NCBI RefSeq assembly: GCF_030291075.1
Contig: NZ_CP127407.1
Location: 3,470,001-3,534,000, forward strand
Direction of reading: 5' to 3'
Origin: Stenotrophomonas sp. 57
GTDB lineage: Bacteria > Pseudomonadota > Gammaproteobacteria > Xanthomonadales > Xanthomonadaceae
DNA: 64,000 bases
The position numbers and the translations under genes are program-made. Positions 34,499-42,331 of this stretch are shown here, piece after piece. The notes below the pieces were generated by a model. The model was not told where the DNA came from. It saw nothing but the letters and a program-made list of their open reading frames with translations, and did no database searches. Numbering within the stretch: the stretch's first letter is position 1; each line of letters begins with the position of its first letter.

Positions 34499-35644
34499 TC
34501 AACGGCTGGCAGCCTCCACCGCAGCAGCGTCATCGGCCGAGGCGGCTGCAGCGTCGGCAGCAGCGCGGGCCGCGGAGGCCGCAGCACCGTCAGCGCTGGC
34601 ACCATCCACCTGCACGCGCACTTCCACCAGGCCGGCGGCGTCGTTCAGGCTCGACACGTCGACGGTATAGTGACCGGCTGGCAGGGTCTCTTCCAGGCGC
34701 GCATTGGTGCCGTTGCCACCGTCGTCGTCGGTCAGTTCGACATCGCCACCGACCACGCGCAGTACGGTATCGACCTGGCTGGAGATCGCATCCATGCGCA
34801 CGTCGGCGGGACGATCCAGGGTCAGCAGGAAGCGGCGGCGGCCTTCGTTGTCCAGCATGGTGTACACGCTGCCCGACTTCGGCAGCGCAGTGCCATCGCG
34901 CTCAACCAGGTTGCCCGGCAGCTCGATGCGGTTGGCCGACAGGGTGAACATGCCATTGACCCCGTTGCCGAGACCACGCGCGGTCAGGGTGTACTTGCCC
35001 GGCTTCAGCGACAGGCTCAGGCGCGAGTTGGTGCTGTCGTTGCCATCGTCGTTTTCTGCTTCAACGCCCTGGCCCGACAGCTTCAGCACCGGATCGAACA
35101 CATCCGACACCAGGCGGATTTCGTACAGGCCGGCCTTGTCCACCTGCAGGGTGTAGTCCTGCGAGTCACTGGCCAGCATGTCCACGATTTCGCCACTGCC
35201 CGCCAACGGCTTGCCGTCGTAGGGTTTCAGCTTCTCGGCGCGCAGGCGATACGGACCAAAGGCGGTCGGGCCATCGGCATTGACCGCTACCTGGTAGGTG
35301 CCGCCACCATTGGCACGGAACGCCAGCGAGACGTCGCCTTCGCGCTCGTAACCGGTGTTGCTGGTGGAAACGAGGCTGCCGTTGTTGAACACGGCGATCG
35401 AGCCGCTGAGCGCACCGGTGAGCTTCAGGCCGACCAGGTCCTTGTCTTCCAGCTTGATCTGGTAGAGCTGGTGATGGCTGCCGTCGTTGAAGTTGATGCC
35501 ACTGCGCGAGGTGATCTCGCCAGACACCGGCTTGTCGAAATCGAGGGACGCGGCCTTGCCTGCGTCACCACTGCTGCCGATGCGGTTGCAACCGCCGGCG
35601 ACCAGGACCGCAGCAACGGTCAGTGTGAGTGCTGCCAAACGCAT
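34499..35644 (-). CDS. Lipoprotein with repeated beta-sandwich (PPC-like) domains
   Basis: The protein has 381 residues with lipobox VAGGC (Cys19). Three similar beta-rich units of about 100 residues follow: one with HHQLYQIKLEDKDLVGLKL, one with SDSQDYTLQVDKAGLYEIRL and ENDDGNDSTNSRLSLSLKPG, one with GRRRFLLTLDRPADVRM and TDDDGGNGTNARLEETLPAG. Acidic DDDGN loops look able to bind calcium, as in PPC domains. The C-terminus is an Ala-rich helix. It follows fba on the same strand but after a terminator-like stem. The function is unknown. Confidence 0.8.
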   Translation of the reverse strand: MRLAALTLTVAAVLVAGGCNRIGSSGDAGKAASLDFDKPVSGEITSRSGINFNDGSHHQLYQIKLEDKDLVGLKLTGALSGSIAVFNNGSLVSTSNTGYEREGDVSLAFRANGGGTYQVAVNADGPTAFGPYRLRAEKLKPYDGKPLAGSGEIVDMLASDSQDYTLQVDKAGLYEIRLVSDVFDPVLKLSGQGVEAENDDGNDSTNSRLSLSLKPGKYTLTARGLGNGVNGMFTLSANRIELPGNLVERDGTALPKSGSVYTMLDNEGRRRFLLTLDRPADVRMDAISSQVDTVLRVVGGDVELTDDDGGNGTNARLEETLPAGHYTVDVSSLNDAAGLVEVRVQVDGASADGAAASAARAAADAAAASADDAAAVEAASR

Positions 35645-35723
35645 GTTGTTTCTCCTTGGCCTTCCATGTAGTTCCCGCGTGCCGGCCAGGCGCGCGGGGC
35701 CGGAAACGATACCCGCAAAAGCA

Positions 35724-35746
35724 AACGCCGGCGTGATGCCGGCGTT
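35724..35746 (-). terminator. Probable terminator downstream of fba
   Basis: AACGCCGGC and GCCGGCGTT form a 9-bp stem with a 5-base loop. On the minus strand it is followed by TTGCTTTTG. It lies 27 bases after the fba stop and should end the fba transcript before the lipoprotein gene. Confidence 0.65.
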
Positions 35747-35773
35747 GCCCTGTTCATCCAGCGATGGGACGGA

Positions 35774-36778
35774 TCAACCGTTCCACTTGCCCAGCGCAGC
35801 CAGGCCGTTGTCCCTGGCGCGCTCGTACACGGTCTTCTGGGCAGCGGCGTAGTTGCCCTTCATGTCCTTGGCCCACAGCTTCAGTGCGGCCTGCTGCATG
35901 GCGCGGCCATAGGAGAAGCTCAGCGGCCACGGCAGGTTGCCCAGCTGGTTCATCGCGTTCAGGTGTTCGGTCGACTGCTCGTCGCTCTGGCCACCGGACA
36001 GGAACACCACGCCCGGCAGGATCGCCGGCACGGTGCTCTTCAGGCACATCACGGTCGATTCGGCCACTTCCTCGACGTCGGCCTGCTCATCGCAGTTCTT
36101 GCCGGAGATGACCATCGACGCCTTCAGGATGGTGCCTTCCAGCAGCACGTTCTGCTGGTACAGCGCGTCGAACAGCGAACGCAGGGTGGCTTCGGTGACT
36201 TCGTAGCAGGTCTCGATGTCGTGGTCGCCGTCCATGATCACTTCCGGCTCAACCATCGGCACCAGGCCGCATTCCTGGCACAGGGCGGCATAACGGGCCA
36301 GCGCGTGCGCGTTGGATTCGATGCAGGTGCCCGACGGAATGCTCTCGCCGATGTTGATGACCGCACGCCACTTGGCGAAACGGGCGCCCAGCTTGTAGTA
36401 CTCCTGCAGGCGCTCGCGCAGGCCGTCCAGGCCTTCGGTGACCAGCTCGCCCGGGCAGCCGGCCAGCGGGTGCGCACCCTTGTCCACCTTGATGCCCGGA
36501 ATCATGCCGTGGTCGGCCATGTACTTGGCGAACGGCACGCCGTCCTTGGTCGACTGGCGGATGGTTTCGTCGTACAGGATGGCGCCGGAAATGTGCTCGT
36601 TGAGCTTCGGCGTGGTCAGCAGCAGCTCGCGGTAGGCACGACGGTTCTCCTCGGTGTTCTCGATACCGACGCCGGCGAAACGCTTGGCGATGGTAGCGGT
36701 GGATTCGTCGATCGCGATGATGCCCTTGCCCGGGGCGACCATGGCCTGGGCGGTTTCGGCCAGCTGTTCGATGCTCAT
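35774..36778 (-). CDS. fbaB: Class I fructose-bisphosphate aldolase
   Basis: The protein has 334 residues, starting at the ATG after AGGAAATAC. It cleaves fructose 1,6-bisphosphate to two triose phosphates through a lysine Schiff base. The N-terminal GKGIIAIDESTATIAKRFAG and the active-site block VLLEGTILKAS (Lys219) are the class I pattern of eukaryotic-like bacterial enzymes. The residue after the lysine is Ala where the family signature has Pro. It follows pyk on the same strand (200-base gap) and is the last enzyme of the glycolytic block. Confidence 0.94.
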   Translation of the reverse strand: MSIEQLAETAQAMVAPGKGIIAIDESTATIAKRFAGVGIENTEENRRAYRELLLTTPKLNEHISGAILYDETIRQSTKDGVPFAKYMADHGMIPGIKVDKGAHPLAGCPGELVTEGLDGLRERLQEYYKLGARFAKWRAVINIGESIPSGTCIESNAHALARYAALCQECGLVPMVEPEVIMDGDHDIETCYEVTEATLRSLFDALYQQNVLLEGTILKASMVISGKNCDEQADVEEVAESTVMCLKSTVPAILPGVVFLSGGQSDEQSTEHLNAMNQLGNLPWPLSFSYGRAMQQAALKLWAKDMKGNYAAAQKTVYERARDNGLAALGKWNG

Positions 36779-36900
36779 GTATTTCCTGTGGCGGGTGCGG
36801 GAAAAACGTAAGTATAGCCCCGCCACCCGTTGCCCCGGTGTCGAGGTCAGGATGGAAACGATTCCAATGTCCGCACAGGACACCGTGTGTCCTGTGCCAT

Positions 36901-36960
36901 GGGATCAGAGCCCCTGCGGGGATCCGGCCCCGGGGTCAGATCCCCGCAGGGGCTCTGACC
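36901..36960. repeat. Nested GGGGTCAGA-family palindrome
   Basis: CAGAGCCCCTGCGGGGATC is mirrored by GATCCCCGCAGGGGCTCTG, with a smaller CCGGCCCCGGGG core. It lies between pyk (stop at 36979) and fba (start 36778), and may shape their joint transcript. Confidence 0.8.
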
Positions 36961-36978
36961 CTGGCCCGGCGGTTCCGC

Positions 36979-38445
36979 TTACAGGTCGCCCAGGCCGATG
37001 GCGCGGCCGTCGTCGCCTACTTCCAGCAGGCGCAGCGTGTTGGTAGCGCCCAGGGTTTCCATGTGTTCGCCGCTGGTGAACACCACGCGGTCGCCAGACT
37101 GCAGCAGTTCCGATTCGACCAGCAGGCGGATGCTGCCACGCGCGGCTTCGCGCGGGGTCAGGCCACGGCTGTCGAAGTTGATCGGGTAGACATCGCGCAT
37201 CAGCGCCATCTGTCGGCGTGCACCGTCATGGCGGGTCACCGCGAACACCGGTGCCTTGGCGCGGAAACGCGACAGATAGCGCGCGGTACCACCGGATTCG
37301 GTCATCGCCACGATCGCGCGCACGCCCACGTGCTGCGACAGGAACATGGTGGCCATCGCAATGGCCTGGTCGGCACGTTCCAGGTTGCGCGGCGAGGCGT
37401 TGAAGTCGGTCTCGGTCTGGAACTGGCGCTCGGCGCCCAGGCAGATGCGCGCCATCGCTTCCACGGCCTTCACCGGATAGGCACCGGCGGCGGTTTCGGC
37501 CGACAGCATCACCGCATCGGTGCCATCGATGACCGAGTTGGCCACGTCCAGCACTTCGGCACGGGTCGGGATCGGGCTTTCCACCATCGACTGCAGCATC
37601 TGCGTGGCGGTGATCACCACCTTGTTCTGCGCCAGCGAGGCCTTGATGATCTTCTTCTGCAGGCCCGGCAGCTCGGCATCGCCGATTTCCACGCCCAGAT
37701 CGCCACGCGCGACCATCACCACGTCGCTGGCCTCGACGATCTCTTCCAGGTTCTCGATCGCCTCGGTGCGCTCGATCTTCGACACCAGGGCCGCATCACA
37801 GCCGTGCGAGCGTGCGATGTCGCGCGCATCGTTCATGTCCTGCGCGTTGCGGCAGAACGACACGGCAATGAAGTCGACACCGATCTTGGCGACGATGCCG
37901 ATCAGTTCCTTGTCACGCTCGGTCAGCGCGCCCAGCGACAGGCCGCCGCCCTGCTTGTTCAGGCCCTTGCGGTCGGACAGCACACCATCGTTGAGCACGG
38001 TGTTGACGATGCGATCGCCCTGTACTTCCACCACCTGCAGCTGCATCAGGCCGTCGTCGAGCAGCAGCACGTCGCCTGGACCCACGTCCTGCGGCAGGCC
38101 GAGGTAGCTGACACCGACCTGGCTGCTATTGCCCGGACCGGCGTTCTCGCTGGCGATCAGGTCGAAGCGGTCGCCCGCCTTCAGCTGCACCTTGCCTTCA
38201 GCGAAGCGCTCGATGCGGATCTTGGGGCCCGGCAGGTCGGCCAGAATGCCCACTTCCACGCCCACGCGGGCGGCGGCGGCACGCACTTCGGCGGCACGCT
38301 TGGCCTGGCCGGAGGGGTCACCATGACTGAAGTTGAGGCGCACCACGTTGACACCGGCGCGGAACAGATCCTCCAGCACGCCCGGCGGATCGGTGGCCGG
38401 ACCGAGGGTGGCAAGGATCTTGGTGCGACGCTGACGCTCGAACAT
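36979..38445 (-). CDS. pyk: Pyruvate kinase
   Basis: The protein has 488 residues and converts phosphoenolpyruvate and ADP to pyruvate and ATP. It starts MFERQRRTKILATLGPATD and has the substrate loop VVRLNFSHG, the lid domain, and the active-site block SKIERTEAIENLEEI with MVARGDLGVEIG. The C-terminal allosteric domain is present (RAIVAMTESGGTARYLSRFR). It lies in a minus-strand block with gap, pgk and fba. Confidence 0.96.
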   Translation of the reverse strand: MFERQRRTKILATLGPATDPPGVLEDLFRAGVNVVRLNFSHGDPSGQAKRAAEVRAAAARVGVEVGILADLPGPKIRIERFAEGKVQLKAGDRFDLIASENAGPGNSSQVGVSYLGLPQDVGPGDVLLLDDGLMQLQVVEVQGDRIVNTVLNDGVLSDRKGLNKQGGGLSLGALTERDKELIGIVAKIGVDFIAVSFCRNAQDMNDARDIARSHGCDAALVSKIERTEAIENLEEIVEASDVVMVARGDLGVEIGDAELPGLQKKIIKASLAQNKVVITATQMLQSMVESPIPTRAEVLDVANSVIDGTDAVMLSAETAAGAYPVKAVEAMARICLGAERQFQTETDFNASPRNLERADQAIAMATMFLSQHVGVRAIVAMTESGGTARYLSRFRAKAPVFAVTRHDGARRQMALMRDVYPINFDSRGLTPREAARGSIRLLVESELLQSGDRVVFTSGEHMETLGATNTLRLLEVGDDGRAIGLGDL

Positions 38446-38584
38446 GGTGAATGGGCCTCTCCCGATAAAGAACGGAAATTAGCACATCCTTCACGCCGCA
38501 TGTATACGGTTACAGCCTTGTGCTGCCTGACTCCGCGGGTCATCGAGAGGACATGGTCCGGACATACGCTGGCGCAGGGCATTC

Positions 38585-38650
38585 TGTAGAGCCGAGCCCA
38601 TGCTCGGCTGGCCACACGCCGAAGCAGCCGAGCATGGGCTCGGCTCTACA
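38585..38650. repeat. SMAG inverted dimer
   Basis: TGTAGAGCCGAGCCCATGCTCGGCT is mirrored by AGCCGAGCATGGGCTCGGCTCTACA. It lies between pyk and the HAD phosphatase gene, 5 bases from the latter's stop. Confidence 0.92.
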
Positions 38651-38655
38651 GGCGC

Positions 38656-39309
38656 CTAGGCCAACAGCGTGGTCAGCTGCGCCGGCTCACGGGCCAGCTG
38701 GCCGGCACCGGCTTCGGTGAGTTCGGCTTCACCGCCGAAACCCCACAGCACGCCCACGCTTCGCAGACCGTGGTGGCGCGCGCCCTCGATGTCCATGCGG
38801 CGGTCACCGATCATCCAGCACTGCGCGGGCTGCACCTGCAGCCGACGCAGCGCTTCACCGACCAGCTCCGGCTTGTGGCTGCGCGAGCCATCCAGGGTCG
38901 AACCGACGATCTCCTCGAACAATCCGCCAAATGGCAGATGGGCGAGGATGCGCCGCGCGTGCGGCTCGTTCTTGGCCGTAACCACCGCCAGGCGGTGGCC
39001 ACGACCATGCAGCGTGCGCAGCGTGTCTTCCATCAGCGGGTACACCGTGTGCTCGCGCCAACCTTCGGCGTCGAAGCGCTCGCGGTAATAGTCCACCGCC
39101 TGCTCCACCCGCGCCGGTTCACCGAACAGCGGCGCGAAGGTGGTGCGCAGCGACGGACCGATCCAGCCCAGCAGCGTTTCCTGCGCCGGTACCGGATGGT
39201 CCATCTTCTGCAGCGCATAGGCGATGCAGGCGGTGATGCCCACCTGCGAATCGATCAGCGTGCCGTCCAGGTCGAAGAACAGGACATCCTTGCCGTGGTC
39301 GGCACTCAT
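38656..39309 (-). CDS. HAD-family phosphatase (phosphoglycolate phosphatase-like)
   Basis: The 217-residue protein has motif [12 protein letters not shown], a helical cap, motif II in [10 protein letters not shown], motif III lysine in [10 protein letters not shown], and motif [14 protein letters not shown]. The layout is that of Gph/PGP-type phosphatases. Its ATG overlaps the pgk stop by ATGA, so the two are co-translated. The role could be removal of toxic 2-phosphoglycolate or a sugar phosphate; the substrate is unknown. Confidence 0.9.
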   Translation of the reverse strand: MSADHGKDVLFFDLDGTLIDSQVGITACIAYALQKMDHPVPAQETLLGWIGPSLRTTFAPLFGEPARVEQAVDYYRERFDAEGWREHTVYPLMEDTLRTLHGRGHRLAVVTAKNEPHARRILAHLPFGGLFEEIVGSTLDGSRSHKPELVGEALRRLQVQPAQCWMIGDRRMDIEGARHHGLRSVGVLWGFGGEAELTEAGAGQLAREPAQLTTLLA

Positions 39310-40481
39310 GCGCCGCGCGCGTCGAGTGCCGCCACTGCCGGCAGGGTCTTGCCTTCCAGGAACTCCAGGAACGCGCCGCCACCAGTGGAGATGTAGCTGA
39401 CGTCCTTGGCGATATCGAACTTGTCGACCGCCGCCAGGGTATCGCCACCGCCCGCGATGGAGAAGGCCGGCGAGCTGGCGATGGCGCGGGCCAGTGCTTC
39501 GGTACCCTTGCTGAAAGCTTCGAACTCGAACACACCGACCGGACCGTTCCAGACCACGGTGCCGGCCTTTTCGATCAGCTGCGCGTACTGCGCGGCGGTC
39601 TGCGGGCCGATGTCCAGGATCAGATCGTCTTCGGCAACGGCGTCGACCGCCTTCACTTCCGCAGCGGCATCAGGCAGGAACTGCTTGGCGGTGACCACGT
39701 CCACCGGCAGCGGGATGTCGGCGCCACGCGCCTTGGCATCGGCCACGATCTTCTTCGCGGTATCCAGCAGGTCCGGTTCGTACAGCGACTTGCCGACGTT
39801 GTAGCCGGCGGCGGCGATGAAGGTATTGGCGATGCCGCCACCGACGATCAGCTGATCGACCTTGCCGACCAGGTTGGCCAGCAGTTCCAGCTTGGTGCTG
39901 ACCTTGCTGCCGGCCACGATGGCCAGCAGCGGCTTGGCCGGTGCATCCAGCGCCTGCGCCAGCGCGTCCAGTTCGGCCATCAGCAGCGGGCCACCGGCAG
40001 CGACCGGGGCGAAGCGGATGACGCCGTGGGTGGAGGCCTGGGCACGGTGCGCGGTGCCGAAGGCATCCATCACGAACACATCGCACAGCGCCGCGTACTT
40101 CTTCGACAGGGCTTCATCGTCCTTGCCCTCGCCGACGTTCATGCGGCAGTTTTCCAGCAGCACCAGCTGGCCCGGCTGCACGTCGACGCCGTCGACCCAG
40201 TCGCGCACCAGCGGAACCTCGCGGCCCAGCAGCTCGGACAGGCGCTGGGCGACCGGCGCCAGAGACTCGGCTTCGCTCCACACGCCTTCCTTCGGGCGCC
40301 CCAGGTGCGAGGTGACCATCACTGCGGCGCCCTGCTCCAGTGCGCGCTTGAGCGTCGGCAGCGAAGCGGTGATGCGCTGTTCGGAAGTGATGCGGCCATT
40401 CTCGATCGGCACGTTCAGATCCTGGCGGATCAGCACGCGCTTGCCGGAGAGGTCGAGGTCGGTCATGCGGACGATGGACAT
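39306..40481 (-). CDS. pgk: Phosphoglycerate kinase
   Basis: The protein has 391 residues, starting at the ATG at 40481; the TTG two codons earlier is not needed. Signatures are [33 protein letters not shown], the hinge region [20 protein letters not shown] and the nucleotide loop [15 protein letters not shown]. It makes ATP and 3-phosphoglycerate from 1,3-bisphosphoglycerate. The HAD gene overlaps its end. Confidence 0.96.
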   Translation of the reverse strand: MSIVRMTDLDLSGKRVLIRQDLNVPIENGRITSEQRITASLPTLKRALEQGAAVMVTSHLGRPKEGVWSEAESLAPVAQRLSELLGREVPLVRDWVDGVDVQPGQLVLLENCRMNVGEGKDDEALSKKYAALCDVFVMDAFGTAHRAQASTHGVIRFAPVAAGGPLLMAELDALAQALDAPAKPLLAIVAGSKVSTKLELLANLVGKVDQLIVGGGIANTFIAAAGYNVGKSLYEPDLLDTAKKIVADAKARGADIPLPVDVVTAKQFLPDAAAEVKAVDAVAEDDLILDIGPQTAAQYAQLIEKAGTVVWNGPVGVFEFEAFSKGTEALARAIASSPAFSIAGGGDTLAAVDKFDIAKDVSYISTGGGAFLEFLEGKTLPAVAALDARGA

Positions 40482-40683
40482 GGGCAACTCTTTGGCTCAG
40501 GGACGGGATGCCGGGCTACGGCAGACGGCCATTGTATCGGGTGCGGGTGGTGGGGGGGGGCGATGCCTGCGGCAGGCAGAGGCGCACGGCAACGGCAACA
40601 GCAACTGCCAAAGCGCTGGCGCTTCATGATGCTGGGGGTGGGCCGGGACGGTGTCGGATGAAGGAGGAAGGGGTCAGCTGTTC

Positions 40684-40751
40684 TGTAGAGCCGAGCCCAT
40701 GCTCGGCTGGATCTACCGCGAACAGCAGCCGAGCGTGGGCTCGGCTCTACA
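40684..40751. repeat. SMAG inverted dimer
   Basis: TGTAGAGCCGAGCCCATGCTCGGCT is mirrored by AGCCGAGCGTGGGCTCGGCTCTACA, in the 473-base gap between pgk and the DUF3999 gene. Confidence 0.92.
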
Positions 40752-40770
40752 AGAAGCGCGCAGCCAAGCT

Positions 40771-40791
40771 GCTTTTGCTTTTGCTTTTGCT
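40771..40791. repeat. TTTTGC hexamer tandem tract
   Basis: GCTTTTGCTTTTGCTTTTGCT is a three- to four-unit hexamer tract. Like the tracts at 30970 and 31375 it stands next to a GGCGGGGTGGGT-type inverted repeat. A further CAACGG/CAACAG run is seen near 40590-40610. Confidence 0.8.
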
Positions 40792-40837
40792 CTTCTTCTT
40801 TCTCTTCGGTGGGTGGAAGCAACCGGAAACTGTCAGA

Positions 40838-40889
40838 GGCCGGGCGGGGTGGGTTCACGGCGTCTCCCGCGAACCCACCCCGCCCGGCC
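40838..40889. repeat. 19-bp inverted repeat of the GGCGGGGTGGGT family
   Basis: GGCCGGGCGGGGTGGGTTC (40838-40856) and its exact complement at 40871-40889 flank the loop ACGGCGTCTCCCGC. It shares the arm GGCGGGGTGGGT and the motif ACGGCGTCTCCCGC with the element at 31011-31112 and is preceded by CTGTCAGAG, as at 31256. Confidence 0.88.
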
Positions 40890-40954
40890 AAGCACGGCTT
40901 TTGCTTTACGCGACCAACCGCCCACCCACGAGGGGCTGCGCCGTTCGCCGGAAC

Positions 40955-42331
40955 CTACGCCGAAGGCGCCGGCTTCTGCCGAAGCAGGCTGACCGCCAGG
41001 CCACCCACCACCAGCACACCCAGCCCCAGCAAGGCCCACAGCAACCACGCCTTCCAGTCACGCTGCGGTTGCAGCGCCGCGTCACCCGCCAGCGGCTCCG
41101 GGCTGCCCTCCAGGCGCGCCAGCGTCGGCTGCCATGACGGGTCATTGCGCTGGCGCAGCTCTTCAATCAGCACGCCGATCGGCGCCTCCATCCTGCGTGC
41201 AGTGGTGCTGCCCACCGCCAGCGCATAGGGCGCCGCGCCCTGGCTCAGGAACACCAGCACTTCCGGCTGGTAGCCCAGGCGCAGGGACGGCGCAGTCGCG
41301 GTTTCGGCAGGATTCGCAACCAGCTTCCAGTAGCGGTCGCGATGCACGCCCCCCAGCGGCTGTGCCGCCGACTGCTGGCGCGGGCCCTGCGTACCCTGCT
41401 GCAGCTGGTAGGCAATCCAAGGCGCACTGCGGCGCTGCCACTCCGCGCTCTCGTCGTCGCGGCTGAACAATGTCCACTGCACCAGGCTGTTGTCGGTGCT
41501 GGCCACGTCCGCACGCGCAACCGGGAACCGGCCATCCATTTCGAAGGTGTATTCACCCTTGCCCTGCGAGGTCGGCTCCAGCGACAGCCACTCCCACGGC
41601 AGTGTGGCCGGCGCCGGCGGCAGCTCGGCCAGTACGCTGCGCAGCGTCGGCAGGCGCGCATCGCCCTGCGCCAGCACGCGCAGGTAGCGGGCCTCGCCGT
41701 CCACCTGCAGGCGGCGCTGCAGCAGGCGCTTGCCGGCACGCTGCAGATCGACCAGCGGGATATCGCGCCCGATCGGGCGCCAGTGCTGCAGGTCGTCGCT
41801 GGCATCCAGCTGCACCTGTGCCTGCAGCGGCTGTCCGCTGTCGGCCCAATCCAGTACCAGCGCCGCCACCGGCTGCTGGCCGAGCACGCTGGCGTCGATC
41901 AGCCAGCCCCCCTGCCCGCTCGCCGCCGCACCGCCACTCACGCGTGCTTCGACGCGACGCACGCGGCCATCGGTATCGCGCTCGGTCAGCAACTGCAGAT
42001 CGTTGCGCTGCGCTTCGGCCAGCGGCGGCAGTGCGAACCAGGGCAGTTCACGTTGCACCGGTGGCTGCGCCAGCGGCTGATCGGGCGCCAGCAATGCCGA
42101 CGGCAGCGATTGGCCCGCGGCATTGAACACCTGCAGATCGCTCAGGTCCGCGGTACCGGCGCGACGGTAGATCGCCGGTTCCAGCACGACGCGATAAGCA
42201 CCGGACTGTGCACTGGACAACGTCAGCGGCCACTGTTCGGCGTACTGCGTGCGGTAATCGGCGGCCTGCACCGCGACGGCGGCCAGCAGGCCGCACATCG
42301 CCGGCAGCAGCACCCTGCTCCACGTCTTCAT
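40955..42331 (-). CDS. DUF3999 membrane-anchored exported protein
   Basis: The protein has 458 residues; GGAGGAAAAGCA precedes the ATG at 42331. It has a signal peptide (MKTWSRVLLPAMCGLLAAVA, cut after VQA), a beta-rich periplasmic part and one C-terminal helix (WLLWALLGLGVLVVGGLAVS) followed by a basic tail. This is the DUF3999 family, which pairs with DUF2339. Its start overlaps the DUF2339 stop by ATGA. The pair is probably a cell-envelope complex of unknown role. Confidence 0.85.
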   Translation of the reverse strand: MKTWSRVLLPAMCGLLAAVAVQAADYRTQYAEQWPLTLSSAQSGAYRVVLEPAIYRRAGTADLSDLQVFNAAGQSLPSALLAPDQPLAQPPVQRELPWFALPPLAEAQRNDLQLLTERDTDGRVRRVEARVSGGAAASGQGGWLIDASVLGQQPVAALVLDWADSGQPLQAQVQLDASDDLQHWRPIGRDIPLVDLQRAGKRLLQRRLQVDGEARYLRVLAQGDARLPTLRSVLAELPPAPATLPWEWLSLEPTSQGKGEYTFEMDGRFPVARADVASTDNSLVQWTLFSRDDESAEWQRRSAPWIAYQLQQGTQGPRQQSAAQPLGGVHRDRYWKLVANPAETATAPSLRLGYQPEVLVFLSQGAAPYALAVGSTTARRMEAPIGVLIEELRQRNDPSWQPTLARLEGSPEPLAGDAALQPQRDWKAWLLWALLGLGVLVVGGLAVSLLRQKPAPSA

